Positions 1 to 7,653 of a DNA stretch of 44,505 bases are shown here, one piece after another. The position numbers and the translations under genes were made by a program. Under the pieces are notes generated by a model, which searched no databases, was not told where the DNA came from, and saw only the letters and a list, made by a program, of their open reading frames with translations. Origin of the DNA: Actinomycetes bacterium (GTDB lineage Bacteria > Actinomycetota > Acidimicrobiia > Acidimicrobiales > JAKAOS01); NCBI GenBank assembly GCA_021795215.1, contig JAJYPS010000008.1:1-44505 (forward strand), written 5' to 3'. How positions within the stretch are numbered: position 1 is the first letter of the stretch; every line of letters begins with the position of its first letter.

Positions 1-46
1 TGCGTTGCTCGTCTAAGTCCACCGGTGTCCGGTACCCAGTGCAAGG

Positions 47-85
47 TCGATGCACTCAGTCGATGCACTCAGTCGATGCACTCAA
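47..85. repeat. 13-bp tandem repeat, three copies, intergenic
   Basis: Three head-to-tail 13-bp units (TCGATGCACTCAG, the last ending in A instead of G) lie at 47-59, 60-72 and 73-85 upstream of the first gene. The unit is not a multiple of three, as expected outside coding sequence. It is one of about a dozen short tandem arrays in this window. No function can be read from the sequence. Confidence 0.85.
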
Positions 86-173
86 TGGGCTGGCGTTTCG
101 TAGCCTTGGATTTCCGTCAGCGCCGTTCGGGTTCGGCATCGCCGGGGTTCGCGCCCACGACGCTGACGTCCCG

Positions 174-198
174 GTTTGATGACACTATTGCCGGGTAA
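174..198 (+). promoter_or_regulatory. SigF/SigB-type promoter for the MEDS/ATPase gene
   Basis: GTTT at 174-177 is followed by a 15-nt spacer and GGGTAA at 193-198. This matches the actinobacterial SigF/SigB promoter pattern of GTTT, a spacer of about 14-17 nt and GGGTA. It lies 35 bp upstream of the ATG at 234, leaving room for a short leader with a purine-rich ribosome site (GGGAAGAGAG at 219-228). A SigF-family gene is in this window at 39396-40187. The match is seen directly; use by that sigma factor is inferred. Confidence 0.55.
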
Positions 199-233
199 GC
201 TCAAAACGAGCCGACGGGAAGAGAGTTGGTCTG

Positions 234-1244
234 ATGGGACCGTTGACAGGCGTCGACAACATATGCCGGCACGTCGTCGACTTCTACGGGGATGACGCCC
301 AGATGGCACGGCGAGTGGCAGAGCACCTTGCCGGGGGGCACAGCCGGGGAGAGGTCATGGTGATGGTCGTTACCCCGGCTCACCGAGTCCAGATCGAGCG
401 CGAGCTGGGGAGATTCGGGATCGACGCGGCGAAGGCCGCATCCTCGGGAACGCTGGTCCATTCCGACGCCGGCGAGACGCTTGCCCGGCTCATGAGCGGT
501 GGCCGACTTGACCAGGCCCGTTTCTACTCGGTGGTGGGTGGCCTGATGGAATCGGTCGTCGGGACCGGAGCGCGAGCCTGTGCCTACGGGGAGATGGTCC
601 AGCTCCTATGGGAGGCGGGAAGGGTCAACGAGGCGATCGCTCTCGAGTCGCTCTGGAACGAGCTCGCCAGTCGCTTCTCGTTCTCGTTGTACTGCGCATA
701 CAGGTCGGAAGCGACCTGCGAAGACCTCGACGCCATGAGGGCCATCTGCGACCTGCACACGGATGTCGTCGGCGACCTGCACACGGATGTCGTCGGCGAC
801 CTGCCCGATGCGTCTCGGCTGCGCTGGCCGCAGGAGACGTGGCAGACGTGCGAAGCAGCGTTTTCGCCAAGCCCCGAAGCTGCCCGTTCGGCACGGCACT
901 TCGTGGCCGCGGCGCTCAGCCGCTGGAACATGGAGGCTCTGTCCGATTCGGCTCAGCTGGTCGTCACCGAGCTGGGCACCAACGCCCTGCGGCATGCAAG
1001 GTCTCCGTTCACGGTGCATCTCTCCAGGACGTCGGCGAAGCTACGGATCTCGGTCTGGGCCTCGTGCTCCGAAGTGCCTGAGTGGCGAGACGCCGCTCCG
1101 GACGCGACGTCGGGCCGGGGAATCGCGGTCGTTCACGCATTGGCAGACAGCTGGGGATGGGACGTCCACGCCATCGAAGGCGATCACGCAGAGGGCGGTT
1201 CCCGTCGCACGGGCAAGGACGTCTGGGCAGAGCTGTCTACTTAG
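234..1244 (+). CDS. MEDS-domain sensor fused to a GHKL (RsbW-like) ATPase domain
   Basis: This 336-residue regulator has two parts. Residues 1-165 form a MEDS domain, the DcmR-type sensory domain, with the typical GEMVQLLWEAG...ALESLWNEL...FSLYCAY pattern at 119-155. Residues 205-336 form a GHKL ATPase-like domain of the RsbW anti-sigma type, with the N-box ELGTNALRHA at 246-255 and a G-box-like SGRGIAVVHALAD from 293. The aspartate expected in the strand before the lid (usually V-x-D) is replaced: the sequence reads VWASC at 274-278, so ATP binding may be weak or lost. The linker holds a perfect duplication of eight residues (DLHTDVVG, 173-188) encoded by a 24-bp tandem repeat. Such proteins usually act in partner-switching control of SigB/SigF-type sigma factors. 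A SigF-like promoter upstream fits that role, but the partner is unknown. Start: ATG with a purine-rich site 6 nt upstream. Confidence 0.8.
   Translation: MGPLTGVDNICRHVVDFYGDDAQMARRVAEHLAGGHSRGEVMVMVVTPAHRVQIERELGRFGIDAAKAASSGTLVHSDAGETLARLMSGGRLDQARFYSVVGGLMESVVGTGARACAYGEMVQLLWEAGRVNEAIALESLWNELASRFSFSLYCAYRSEATCEDLDAMRAICDLHTDVVGDLHTDVVGDLPDASRLRWPQETWQTCEAAFSPSPEAARSARHFVAAALSRWNMEALSDSAQLVVTELGTNALRHARSPFTVHLSRTSAKLRISVWASCSEVPEWRDAAPDATSGRGIAVVHALADSWGWDVHAIEGDHAEGGSRRTGKDVWAELST
750..797 (+). repeat. 24-bp in-frame tandem duplication
   Basis: Two perfect 24-bp copies lie at 750-773 and 774-797 inside the MEDS/ATPase gene, followed by the first few bases of a third copy. They encode DLHTDVVG twice in the linker between the two domains. 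The unit is a multiple of three, so the frame is kept. Confidence 0.9.
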
Positions 1245-1315
1245 GGCGCTGACGTTCGCCTGCTTCCGGACGGCTCGTCCTGGTAGTGCCCAGCAGCTCG
1301 CCTAGCCTGGTGGAG

Positions 1316-1621
1316 ATGTCGGAGAATGCCGTGCGCCGGATCGTCGTCGGTGGAACTGTCCAGGGCGTCGGTTTCAGGGTGTCGTGTTGCCAGGCAGCTT
1401 CTGCCATCGGCCTGTGCGGCGTCGTCCGGAACCGACCCGATGGCTCGGTTGAGATCTTCGCAGAGGGATCCCCCGAGTGGCTCGAAGAGCTGATCGAGTG
1501 GTGCCGGAGTGGCCCACCCGGGGCCCGGGTGTCGTCGGTGAGCGTGACGGAAGGGCCTGCTGCCGAAGCGTGCGAGCCGGCAGGAAGTCGGCCCTGGGGC
1601 GGCTTCCGGATCGTGGGTTGA
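1316..1621 (+). CDS. acyP: Acylphosphatase
   Basis: Acylphosphatase hydrolyses the carboxyl-phosphate bond of acyl phosphates in the cytoplasm. The 101-residue product has the usual family length and both signatures: VQGVGFR at 15-21, with catalytic Arg21, and GVVRNRPDGSV at 35-45, with catalytic Asn39. The ATG at 1316 gives the normal short N-terminus. An upstream in-frame GTG at 1286 would add ten residues and cannot be excluded, since neither start has a well-spaced ribosome site. The stop overlaps the TTG start of the next gene (TTGA), so the two are translationally coupled. Cys24 and Cys25 directly after the phosphate-binding loop are uncommon. Confidence 0.9.
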   Translation: MSENAVRRIVVGGTVQGVGFRVSCCQAASAIGLCGVVRNRPDGSVEIFAEGSPEWLEELIEWCRSGPPGARVSSVSVTEGPAAEACEPAGSRPWGGFRIVG

Positions 1622-2085
1622 CCGTGCTGGTGATCGATGCTGCCAACGTCGTGGGCAGTCGGCCAGATGGATGGTGGCGCGACAGGAGCGGCGCCGCCCG
1701 GAGACTGCTCGCCCGGATCCGGGCCTCGACTGCGGACGGTGCTCTCGCGCAGCCGGTGGTCGTGGTGCTCGAAGGGCAGGCCCGCTCCGGCGTGCCCGAG
1801 TCCCGGGCCGGAGGGGTGAGGGTTGTCCACGCCGCAGGCAGTGGGGACGATTCCATACTGGCCGTCATCGATCAGTATGCGACATCTCCGGATAGGGAAG
1901 GATCTCCGGATAGGGAAGGATCTCCGGATAGGGAAGGATCTCCGGATGGGGCAGGATCTCAGGATGGGGAAGGGGTGCCTTCGGTACGACTGGTGACTGC
2001 AGATCGCCGGCTGGCGGCTGCAGCGGAGGCACGCGGTGCGCAGGTGGTCGGACCAACGTGGCTTCTCCACCGTCTGGTGGTGTGA
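1618..2085 (+). CDS. NYN/PIN-like putative ribonuclease with repeat-expanded loop
   Basis: The 155-residue protein starts with VLVIDAANVVGS (Asp7, Asn10), the first acidic motif of NYN/PIN-like nucleases. It has a second acidic pair at GSGDDSI (Asp77-Asp78) and a third site at LVTADRRL (Asp129). This pattern suggests a metal-dependent RNase of the YacP/NYN type; no activity can be shown from sequence. Between the second and third motifs, residues 90-119 are a low-complexity insert made by five 18-bp repeats (SPDREG three times, then SPDGAG and SQDGEG). That is an unusual place for an insertion because it lies within the catalytic fold. The start is taken as TTG at 1618, forming a TTGA overlap with acyP; GTG at 1624 is an alternative. 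The longer frame back to 1477 lies wholly inside acyP and is rejected. Confidence 0.7.
   Translation: MTVLVIDAANVVGSRPDGWWRDRSGAARRLLARIRASTADGALAQPVVVVLEGQARSGVPESRAGGVRVVHAAGSGDDSILAVIDQYATSPDREGSPDREGSPDREGSPDGAGSQDGEGVPSVRLVTADRRLAAAAEARGAQVVGPTWLLHRLVV
1885..1974 (+). repeat. 18-bp in-frame tandem repeat, five copies
   Basis: Units lie at 1885-1902, 1903-1920, 1921-1938, 1939-1956 and 1957-1974. The first three are identical; the last two carry substitutions. Degeneracy increasing toward one end is typical of slippage-driven minisatellites. Each unit encodes six residues of the form S-P/Q-D-x-x-G in the NYN-like protein. Confidence 0.95.
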
Positions 2086-2156
2086 GTTGGCGGGGGCAGC
2101 GCTGAGGCCGGGCGCGGATCGGCGAAGCAGTCACAGCCTGTTGCCACAATCGGATC

Positions 2157-2633
2157 ATGGTGATCGACAGGTTCAACACGGCGGGTGAACATGTGAGGGA
2201 AGAAGCCGTGAGGCGGCACATGGTTGCGCCGGCTTTCTGCTCGCCGCCGGTGGACCCCGGACTGCGCCGGGCTATCCGCCGCTTCGACGCCGTCACGGCG
2301 ATGGTCTCGATCCGGCTCGACGGCCGCAGCGAGGAAGAGGTGCTCGACGACATGGTCGAGGGCGTCATCGTCGCCTCCGCCCTCCGGGGAATGCCTGCTG
2401 CGGAGGCGCGCCTCGACCTTCTCCGGCTCGTGTCGTCAAGACTGAGGGAGGAGACGGGAGCGGGACCGTGCAGCGGCGAGCAGGGAACGGCGGTCCGGGC
2501 GGTTGGTCGCGACGGCAGCTCGGTCCGGCCGGAGAACGGGCGGCGTCGCACCGTGGGACGCTCGACACCCTCATCAGCTGCTCTGGCGGGGCGGGGCTCG
2601 GTGGCCCTCACGATCCCTAACCGTGCCGCCTGA
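2157..2633 (+). CDS. Hypothetical protein
   Basis: I do not recognise this 158-residue protein. Residues 25-100 look like a compact helical domain rich in charged residues (LRRAIRRFDAVTAMVSIRLDGRSEEEVLDDMVEGVIVASALRG), with regularly spaced Leu, Ile and Val. The C-terminal 55 residues are Arg/Ser/Gly-rich and probably disordered. There is no signal peptide or membrane segment. The ATG at 2157 has no clear ribosome site, so a leaderless start is possible. It lies alone between the acyP pair and xseA, all on the same strand. Coding is supported by third-position GC bias and length, but the C-terminal part is less certain. Confidence 0.55.
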   Translation: MVIDRFNTAGEHVREEAVRRHMVAPAFCSPPVDPGLRRAIRRFDAVTAMVSIRLDGRSEEEVLDDMVEGVIVASALRGMPAAEARLDLLRLVSSRLREETGAGPCSGEQGTAVRAVGRDGSSVRPENGRRRTVGRSTPSSAALAGRGSVALTIPNRAA

Positions 2634-2729
2634 ACTGTGCTGCGGCAACGTGACGCCGAACGGGGGTGGCCGGGGACCGGGGCACCCGGCGGGCAGTGCC
2701 GGGAGCCCGGCATCTGTCAGTATTGGCGC

Positions 2730-4313
2730 ATGGCCGACCAGGCGCGCCTCCCCGATCTCGACGAACGTCCGGCCGTGCTCTCGGTGTCAGACGTCCACAG
2801 GAGGGTGCGGGGAGCGCTGGAGCGGTTCGGTGCTCTCTGGGTCGAAGGGGAAGTGAGCGACGTGGCCGTGCGAAACGGCCACCGGTACCTGACTCTGATC
2901 GAGCGTGGTGGGGGATTCAGGGGAGCCGACTGCCAGTTGCGGGCAGTGTGCTGGTCGAGCACCTGGGCCAGGATCGCGGCGAAACTGGCCCGGCTCGGTC
3001 TCGAGATCAATCCCGGGACGGTCGTCCAACTGCGAGGAAAGCTGGCAGCTTGGGACCGGTCCGAGACGGTGCTGGTGGCGGAGCAGGTCAACACCGACGC
3101 ACTGGTCGGCCGCGCTGCTCTTGCGAAGCGCCGGCTGCTGGAGTCGTTGGCGCAGGAGGGCCTGCTCCGGCGCAACGCCGAGGTCCCGCTCGGGCCGGTC
3201 CCTCTGAGGCTGGGCCTGCTGGCTGCACCGGGGACTGAGGGGCTGGCCGACTTCCGGGGTGTGCTGGAACGGAGCGGGTTCGGGTTCGAGGTGCTGCACG
3301 TGGGCGTGGCGGTGCAGGGAGCGGCGGCGGCAAGGGAGATCGCCGCGGCGATCGGGCGTCTCGAAGGGAGCGTGGAGCTGATCGCCATCGTGAGGGGCGG
3401 GGGCAGCAGAGGAGACCTGGCTGCATTCGACGACGAGGTGTTGGCACGGGCGATCTGTGCCTGCCCGGTGCCGGTCTGGTGTGGCGTGGGACATACGGGA
3501 GACCGGTCGGTGGCGGACGAGGTGGCGCACCGCTCCCATCCGACGCCGACCGCCTGCGCCGAGGCACTGCGCCAGATGGTCCTGGACTACGGCGACGGCG
3601 TGGAGCGCAGGCTTCGGACGATCCACCACAGGGCCGAGGCAGCCGTCCGGGACGCGACTCGTGCCCTGGTACTGGCCGGAAGGGCTCTGCAGGACGGCTC
3701 GGACAAGATGCTGGAACGGAGAAGTGGCCAGCTGGCGGAGATGGCCCGCAGGATAGAGCTAGGTGCGTGCCGTTGCGAATCGGACGCTTCGGCCAGGGTG
3801 TCGGATCGAGCAGTGCTGCTGCGGGCGCATGCGCTTCACAAGCTGGACGCATTGGGACGGGACCTGGCGGAACGCTCGAGGAACGTCGGAGGTGCGGCCG
3901 GCAGGCGGCTGGCGGCGGCGGAAGGGGGGCTGAGCCGTCCCCGTTCCCGCCTGACATACGACGTCGGCATGGCCGAGGTGACCCGGCAGCGCCTTGGGGT
4001 GGGCCAGAGCGCGGAGCGGGTCTCGTCCAGAGTGGTCGCCCGCCTGGAGAGGGAGGGGTCGGCGGTCGCCGCGACCCGGAAACTGCTCAACGCCTACGAT
4101 CCGTTGCGACAGCTCGAACGGGGGTGGACTCTCACGACGACCGTCGAAGGTCGCGTCGTGCGCTCGGCGGAGCAGATGGAAGCCGGGCGGACGATGGTGA
4201 CCAGGTTCGCGGACGGCGAGCTGATGTCGGTGGTGAGCGGGAAGTCGCCCGGCGAACGAACCGGTGCCGGTTCAGGACCGGCACGGAGGGATGGGGAAAC
4301 GGAAAGTGACTGA
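2730..4313 (+). CDS. xseA: Exodeoxyribonuclease VII large subunit
   Basis: XseA is the catalytic subunit of exonuclease VII, which degrades single-stranded DNA to oligonucleotides and acts in repair. The product has 527 residues from the ATG at 2730. An N-terminal OB-fold (about 15-115) begins with the family pattern LSVSDVHRRVRGALERFGALWVEGEVSD. The catalytic region includes IAIVRGGGSRGDLAAFDDEVLARAI and GVGHTGDRSVADEVAHRSHPTPTACAEAL. A long helical segment follows (about 280-460), then the C-terminal DPLRQLERGWTLT motif. The protein is longer than the usual 400-450 residues, mainly in the helical part and an acidic tail. A start at 2637 is open but adds 31 residues unlike the family. xseB overlaps the 3' end, as expected for subunits made together. 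Confidence 0.95.
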   Translation: MADQARLPDLDERPAVLSVSDVHRRVRGALERFGALWVEGEVSDVAVRNGHRYLTLIERGGGFRGADCQLRAVCWSSTWARIAAKLARLGLEINPGTVVQLRGKLAAWDRSETVLVAEQVNTDALVGRAALAKRRLLESLAQEGLLRRNAEVPLGPVPLRLGLLAAPGTEGLADFRGVLERSGFGFEVLHVGVAVQGAAAAREIAAAIGRLEGSVELIAIVRGGGSRGDLAAFDDEVLARAICACPVPVWCGVGHTGDRSVADEVAHRSHPTPTACAEALRQMVLDYGDGVERRLRTIHHRAEAAVRDATRALVLAGRALQDGSDKMLERRSGQLAEMARRIELGACRCESDASARVSDRAVLLRAHALHKLDALGRDLAERSRNVGGAAGRRLAAAEGGLSRPRSRLTYDVGMAEVTRQRLGVGQSAERVSSRVVARLEREGSAVAATRKLLNAYDPLRQLERGWTLTTTVEGRVVRSAEQMEAGRTMVTRFADGELMSVVSGKSPGERTGAGSGPARRDGETESD

Positions 4314-4641
4314 GCCTACGACTCGGACGGTGCCGGACGTGCCGCCGACCAGCAACCGTGGCGAGCGGCCGGTCACCGACATCAGCTACGTGGATGCGAT
4401 GGCCGAGCTGGACGGGATCGTCAAGGCGCTCGACGAGGGCAGTCTCGACGTGGACGACCTGGCCGACAGGTTCCAGCGAGCGGTGGACATAGTGGAGGAG
4501 CTGGATCGGCGGATCACGGCCAACAGGGTCAAGATCGAGCAGCTGGCGCCGCGGTTGCGGCGTCTGGCCGGGCGCGACGCGGACCGGACCGATGCCTCGG
4601 TCCCCTCGGCGTCCGATGCCTTCGATGACGAACCCTTCTGA
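4291..4641 (+). CDS. xseB: Exodeoxyribonuclease VII small subunit
   Basis: XseB is the small helical subunit that binds XseA in exonuclease VII. The family pattern is clear: ISYVDAMAELDGIVKALDEGSLDVDDLADRFQRAVDIVEELDRRI, forming two long antiparallel helices. Downstream residues are acidic and disordered. The start is uncertain among GTG 4264, ATG 4291 and GTG 4306; all overlap or abut the end of xseA. ATG 4291 is used here, although its GGAGGG sits directly against the codon. Residues before ISYVDAM are a poorly conserved tail in every case. The next gene starts inside the last codons of xseB, making a three-gene coupled unit. Confidence 0.93.
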   Translation: MGKRKVTEPTTRTVPDVPPTSNRGERPVTDISYVDAMAELDGIVKALDEGSLDVDDLADRFQRAVDIVEELDRRITANRVKIEQLAPRLRRLAGRDADRTDASVPSASDAFDDEPF

Positions 4642-5287
4642 TCCGCCGGTTCCGTCCTGCGGCGTGGACCATCCCGTCTTTGCACGGCTGTACTCGGCTC
4701 TGGCGCCGGGAGCGGAGAAGTCCGGCGTTGGTCGGCATCGCGAGGAGCTGCTGGCGGGCCTGTCGGGTATGGTCGTCGAGGTGGGCGCCGGCAGCGGCCT
4801 CAACTTCGGGCACTACCCGCCGGAGGTGACGAAGGTGGTGGCGGTGGAGCCGGAGCCGTACCTGCGGGCGAAGGCGGAGAAGATGGCCACGGGGGCACCC
4901 GTGCCGGTCACCGTCGTCGCCGGGACGGCGCAACAGATACCGGCGGCCGATGAGGTCTTCGACGCCGCGGTGCTGTCGCTCGTGTTCTGCTCGGTGCCCG
5001 ACGTGCCTGCCGCCTTGACGGAGCTCCGCCGGGTTCTGAAGCCCGGCGGAGTGGTGGCCTACTACGAGCACGTTCGCTCCGAGACCCCCCTCTATTCGCG
5101 ACTTCAGGACGCAGCCGACGTGGTGTGGCCCCACATAGGCGGCGGATGCCACCCCAACCGCGACACTCCTGGATCGCTGCAGCGTGGGGGTTTCGTGATC
5201 GAGCAGCAGCGTAGGTTCCACTTCCAACCCTGCGTGCTCGTGTGGCCCGTCGCTCCGGTGGTGATCGGCCGCGCCCGGAGGCCATGA
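4625..5287 (+). CDS. Class I SAM-dependent methyltransferase
   Basis: This is a 220-residue Rossmann-fold methyltransferase. Motif I is VEVGAGSGLN at 51-60, the acidic residue ending strand 2 is in VVAVEPE (71-77), and the post-motif region reads FDAAVLSLVFCSVPDVPAALTELRRVLKPGG. The overall pattern resembles the METTL7/UbiE-like group; the C-terminal FHFQPCVLVWPVAPVVIG strand pair also fits that group. The substrate is not predictable. The ATG at 4625 lies 17 bp inside xseB, so it is probably co-translated with exonuclease VII, although no functional link is known. Upstream in-frame codons from 4592 lie deeper in xseB and are less likely. Confidence 0.85.
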   Translation: MTNPSDPPVPSCGVDHPVFARLYSALAPGAEKSGVGRHREELLAGLSGMVVEVGAGSGLNFGHYPPEVTKVVAVEPEPYLRAKAEKMATGAPVPVTVVAGTAQQIPAADEVFDAAVLSLVFCSVPDVPAALTELRRVLKPGGVVAYYEHVRSETPLYSRLQDAADVVWPHIGGGCHPNRDTPGSLQRGGFVIEQQRRFHFQPCVLVWPVAPVVIGRARRP

Positions 5288-5447
5288 AACGGCTCCGGGA
5301 TGACGGTTCGCTCAAGGAGACATCCGGTCGTACCGATGCGCACCAATGGCCGTGTTGCGTGCGAGGACGTGGTGGAAGTGCCGCGTTCGTCCGCACGGGA
5401 AGACGCCGCGCCGCGCCTGCGGCCGGTCGGGAGGGCCTGATCCTGTA

Positions 5448-5483
5448 GCTGGTCGGTTGGGCGCCGCTGGTCGGTTGGCCGGC
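5448..5483. repeat. 18-bp tandem repeat, two copies, upstream of the pilin genes
   Basis: Two near-identical 18-bp units (GCTGGTCGGTTGG plus 5 nt) lie at 5448-5465 and 5466-5483. They are in the 277-bp gap between the methyltransferase and the first pilin gene. I see no convincing promoter or gene in the rest of that gap (5288-5564). Confidence 0.7.
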
Positions 5484-5564
5484 CCCGGTCGGGCGCCCCG
5501 GCGTGAGGGCCGAGCCGAGTGCCCTCCGCTCCGGGTCCTTCCCGGCCCGGCGTCGCCGTCCACC

Positions 5565-6905
5565 GTGCGCCCTGTCGCCCGACAGGGCGGTTTCGGCGTC
5601 GTCGAGGTCGTCGTGGCGTTCACCATCCTGGCCATCGTCGCCGTGGCGACGACTCAGCTTCTGCTCACGTCTCTCGGCGCGGTGCGGGACTCCCGCTACC
5701 AGCTGGCAGCTTCCAACATCGCCACCCAGGCGCTCGAGAAGCTGTCCGGCCAGCACTTCAGCGCGGACGCAGCCATGGTCACCGCTCCGCCTCCCCCGAC
5801 GACCCAGACGGTGCAGGGAACCCCGTACACGCTTTCCCTCGCCGCGGAGTGGGTGAGTCGGGGCAGCACGTCCTCCAGCTGCACCAGCTCCTCCGGCACC
5901 GTCGGCGAGCTGGTGCGTGTCGTCGCCTCGGTCACCTACCCGGGCCTGGTAGGGCCGCCGGTCGTCCAGTCGACCACCTTCACCCCGCCGACCGGCACCT
6001 ACAGCGTCAACTCCGGGAACCTGGGCGTCGACGTGATCGGTGCGTCCGCAAAGGCGGTCCAGGGCGTGACCGTCACCGCGACCGACACCTCCACCAAGGC
6101 GTCCACGTCTATCGTCACCCCGCCGGACGGATGCGCCTTCTTCGCCTACCTGCCCGCCGACCCCTACACCGTCACCGTGTCCGCGCCGGGCTGGGTCGAT
6201 CCCAACGGGAACCCCTCCCCGTCGCAGTCCGTCACCGTGCTCGTGTCCGCGACCACTACGGCGGAGTTCCAGTACGACCAGGGCGCCACGCTGTCCCTCA
6301 CACCGGCTGCCTCGACGCCGGTCGCGTCCGGCATGTCGCTCACGATCGAAAATGCGAACCTGGCACCCAGCTATCCGACGGCTCCCGTCTCGGTCTCCGG
6401 TGCCACCACCGTGCCTGCATTGTTCCCCTACACCGACGGCTACCGGGTCTACGCCGGAACCTGCTCCTACGCCGATCCCCAGGGACAGTCCTCAGGTCAA
6501 CCGATCTACTCCGGCGCCACCGCCGGCAGCCCCGCTGTGCAGGCTCCTTCCCTTACCCCTGCTCCCGGCGGTCAGGCGCAGGCCGCCCTTCCCCTGGGGA
6601 CGCTCGCCGTCCAGGTCTCCGGTCCGAAAGGTTCTCCGGTACAGGGCGCCACGGTCGTCGCGTCCTCGGTCAATCCGTCACCCTGCCCGACCGCCACTTA
6701 CCACCTCAGCCCCACCGGTGCCACCGGCAGCTCGGACACCGCTCTCGCCTACGGCCAGTACCAGGTGACCGTCACGTCGGGCCGGAACAGCAGCACGTTC
6801 GGCGTGTGGGTCACACCAGGCGGCGACGTCGCCGAGTCGACCAGCTCGACCGGCAGCGCCCCGGCATCCCCGACGTTCGTCCCCACCTTCGCAGTGACGT
6901 TGTGA
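5565..6905 (+). CDS. Large type IV prepilin-like protein with Ig/carboxypeptidase-regulatory-like repeats
   Basis: The GTG at 5565 gives a nine-residue leader ending in Gly-Gly, then Phe-Gly-Val-Val-Glu, a textbook prepilin peptidase site. Cleavage would fall after Gly9, with Glu at mature position 5 and a hydrophobic helix to about residue 35. The remaining 400 residues are Thr/Ser/Pro-rich beta domains. Two segments, around 155-220 and 345-405, have the GVTVTATDTSTKA...DGCAFFAYLPADPYTVTVSAPG pattern of carboxypeptidase-regulatory/SdrD-type repeats. Pairs of cysteines may form disulphides outside the cell. At 446 residues it is much larger than a major pilin, so it is probably a minor or tip pilin or adhesin. 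The stop overlaps a possible GTG start of the next gene (GTGA). A frame open back to 5346 would bury the cleavage site and is rejected. Confidence 0.85.
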   Translation: MRPVARQGGFGVVEVVVAFTILAIVAVATTQLLLTSLGAVRDSRYQLAASNIATQALEKLSGQHFSADAAMVTAPPPPTTQTVQGTPYTLSLAAEWVSRGSTSSSCTSSSGTVGELVRVVASVTYPGLVGPPVVQSTTFTPPTGTYSVNSGNLGVDVIGASAKAVQGVTVTATDTSTKASTSIVTPPDGCAFFAYLPADPYTVTVSAPGWVDPNGNPSPSQSVTVLVSATTTAEFQYDQGATLSLTPAASTPVASGMSLTIENANLAPSYPTAPVSVSGATTVPALFPYTDGYRVYAGTCSYADPQGQSSGQPIYSGATAGSPAVQAPSLTPAPGGQAQAALPLGTLAVQVSGPKGSPVQGATVVASSVNPSPCPTATYHLSPTGATGSSDTALAYGQYQVTVTSGRNSSTFGVWVTPGGDVAESTSSTGSAPASPTFVPTFAVTL

Positions 6906-6946
6906 GACGACGGCCGGCACCGGAGGGTGCCTCGCCCGGACACAGG

Positions 6947-7642
6947 ATGTCCGCACACTTCCGACGCTGCCCGGTCGACCGCGGCGCCGGGGACAGCTGC
7001 TGCCCGGCCAGGGGACAGCACGGCTTCAGCCTTGTGGAGCTGATGGTCGCCCTCCTGCTGCTGTCGCTGCTGATGGGTGCCGCGTACGGCCTGCTCACCG
7101 CCTCGCAGAATGCCGCCGGTGCCGCACATGCCGGCTTTCAGGGGCTCGACAGCGCCCAGGTGGAGATGAACGCGCTCTCGACTGCCATCCGCGCCGCCTC
7201 GCAGCCCTCGCCCGGCACTCCCGCCGTCCTGCAGGCCGGCCCGACCACGATCCGGCTCTACTCCGCATCCGGGCCCCAGTCGCCTCAGGGGCCGCAACTC
7301 GTCACGTTCTCCCTCGGCGGCTCGTCGCTCTCTGAACAGGTGTCCATGCCGTCGCCTCCGCCCGCCGCTCCGCTGACTTACGCCGCCTCCGGCGTCTCCA
7401 CCCGGAATGTCGGGGGCGACGTGTCCAGCCTTGCCCTCACCTACTACGACAGCTCCATGACGCAGCTGCTGCCGGCGTCGGGCACCACCACGCTGTCCTC
7501 CAGCCAGGCCGCCTCCGTGACTTTCGTCGGCATCCAGCTCACCACCCAGGCACCGGGCGGCGCGCCGGTGACCCTTGCCGACACAGTCCTGCTTCGCAAC
7601 GTCTACTACACCTTCGGCGCCTCTGCCGGCTCCAGCGGGTGA
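6947..7642 (+). CDS. Type IV prepilin-like protein (minor pilin, PilW/PulJ-like)
   Basis: The 231-residue product has a prepilin site GQHG|FSLVELMVALLLLSLLMGAAYG. Cleavage falls after Gly26, with Glu at mature position 5 and a hydrophobic N-terminal helix. The body (TAIRAASQPSPGTPAVLQAGPTTIRLYSASG) resembles PilW/PulJ-type minor pilins that initiate pilus assembly. The ATG at 6947 is used. A GTG at 6902 overlapping the previous stop is also in frame and would lengthen the leader by 15 residues. The stop overlaps or precedes the next gene by a few bases, so the three pilin genes form one unit. No assembly ATPase, platform protein or peptidase is in the window, so that machinery must be encoded elsewhere. 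Confidence 0.85.
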   Translation: MSAHFRRCPVDRGAGDSCCPARGQHGFSLVELMVALLLLSLLMGAAYGLLTASQNAAGAAHAGFQGLDSAQVEMNALSTAIRAASQPSPGTPAVLQAGPTTIRLYSASGPQSPQGPQLVTFSLGGSSLSEQVSMPSPPPAAPLTYAASGVSTRNVGGDVSSLALTYYDSSMTQLLPASGTTTLSSSQAASVTFVGIQLTTQAPGGAPVTLADTVLLRNVYYTFGASAGSSG

Positions 7643-7653
7643 GGAGGGCAATC

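Noticed and set aside
5519-7642. A 707-codon plus-strand frame that would fuse the two pilin regions
   Set aside because: Only its 3' part (from 6947) is coding; the 5' part is an out-of-frame shadow of the first pilin gene.
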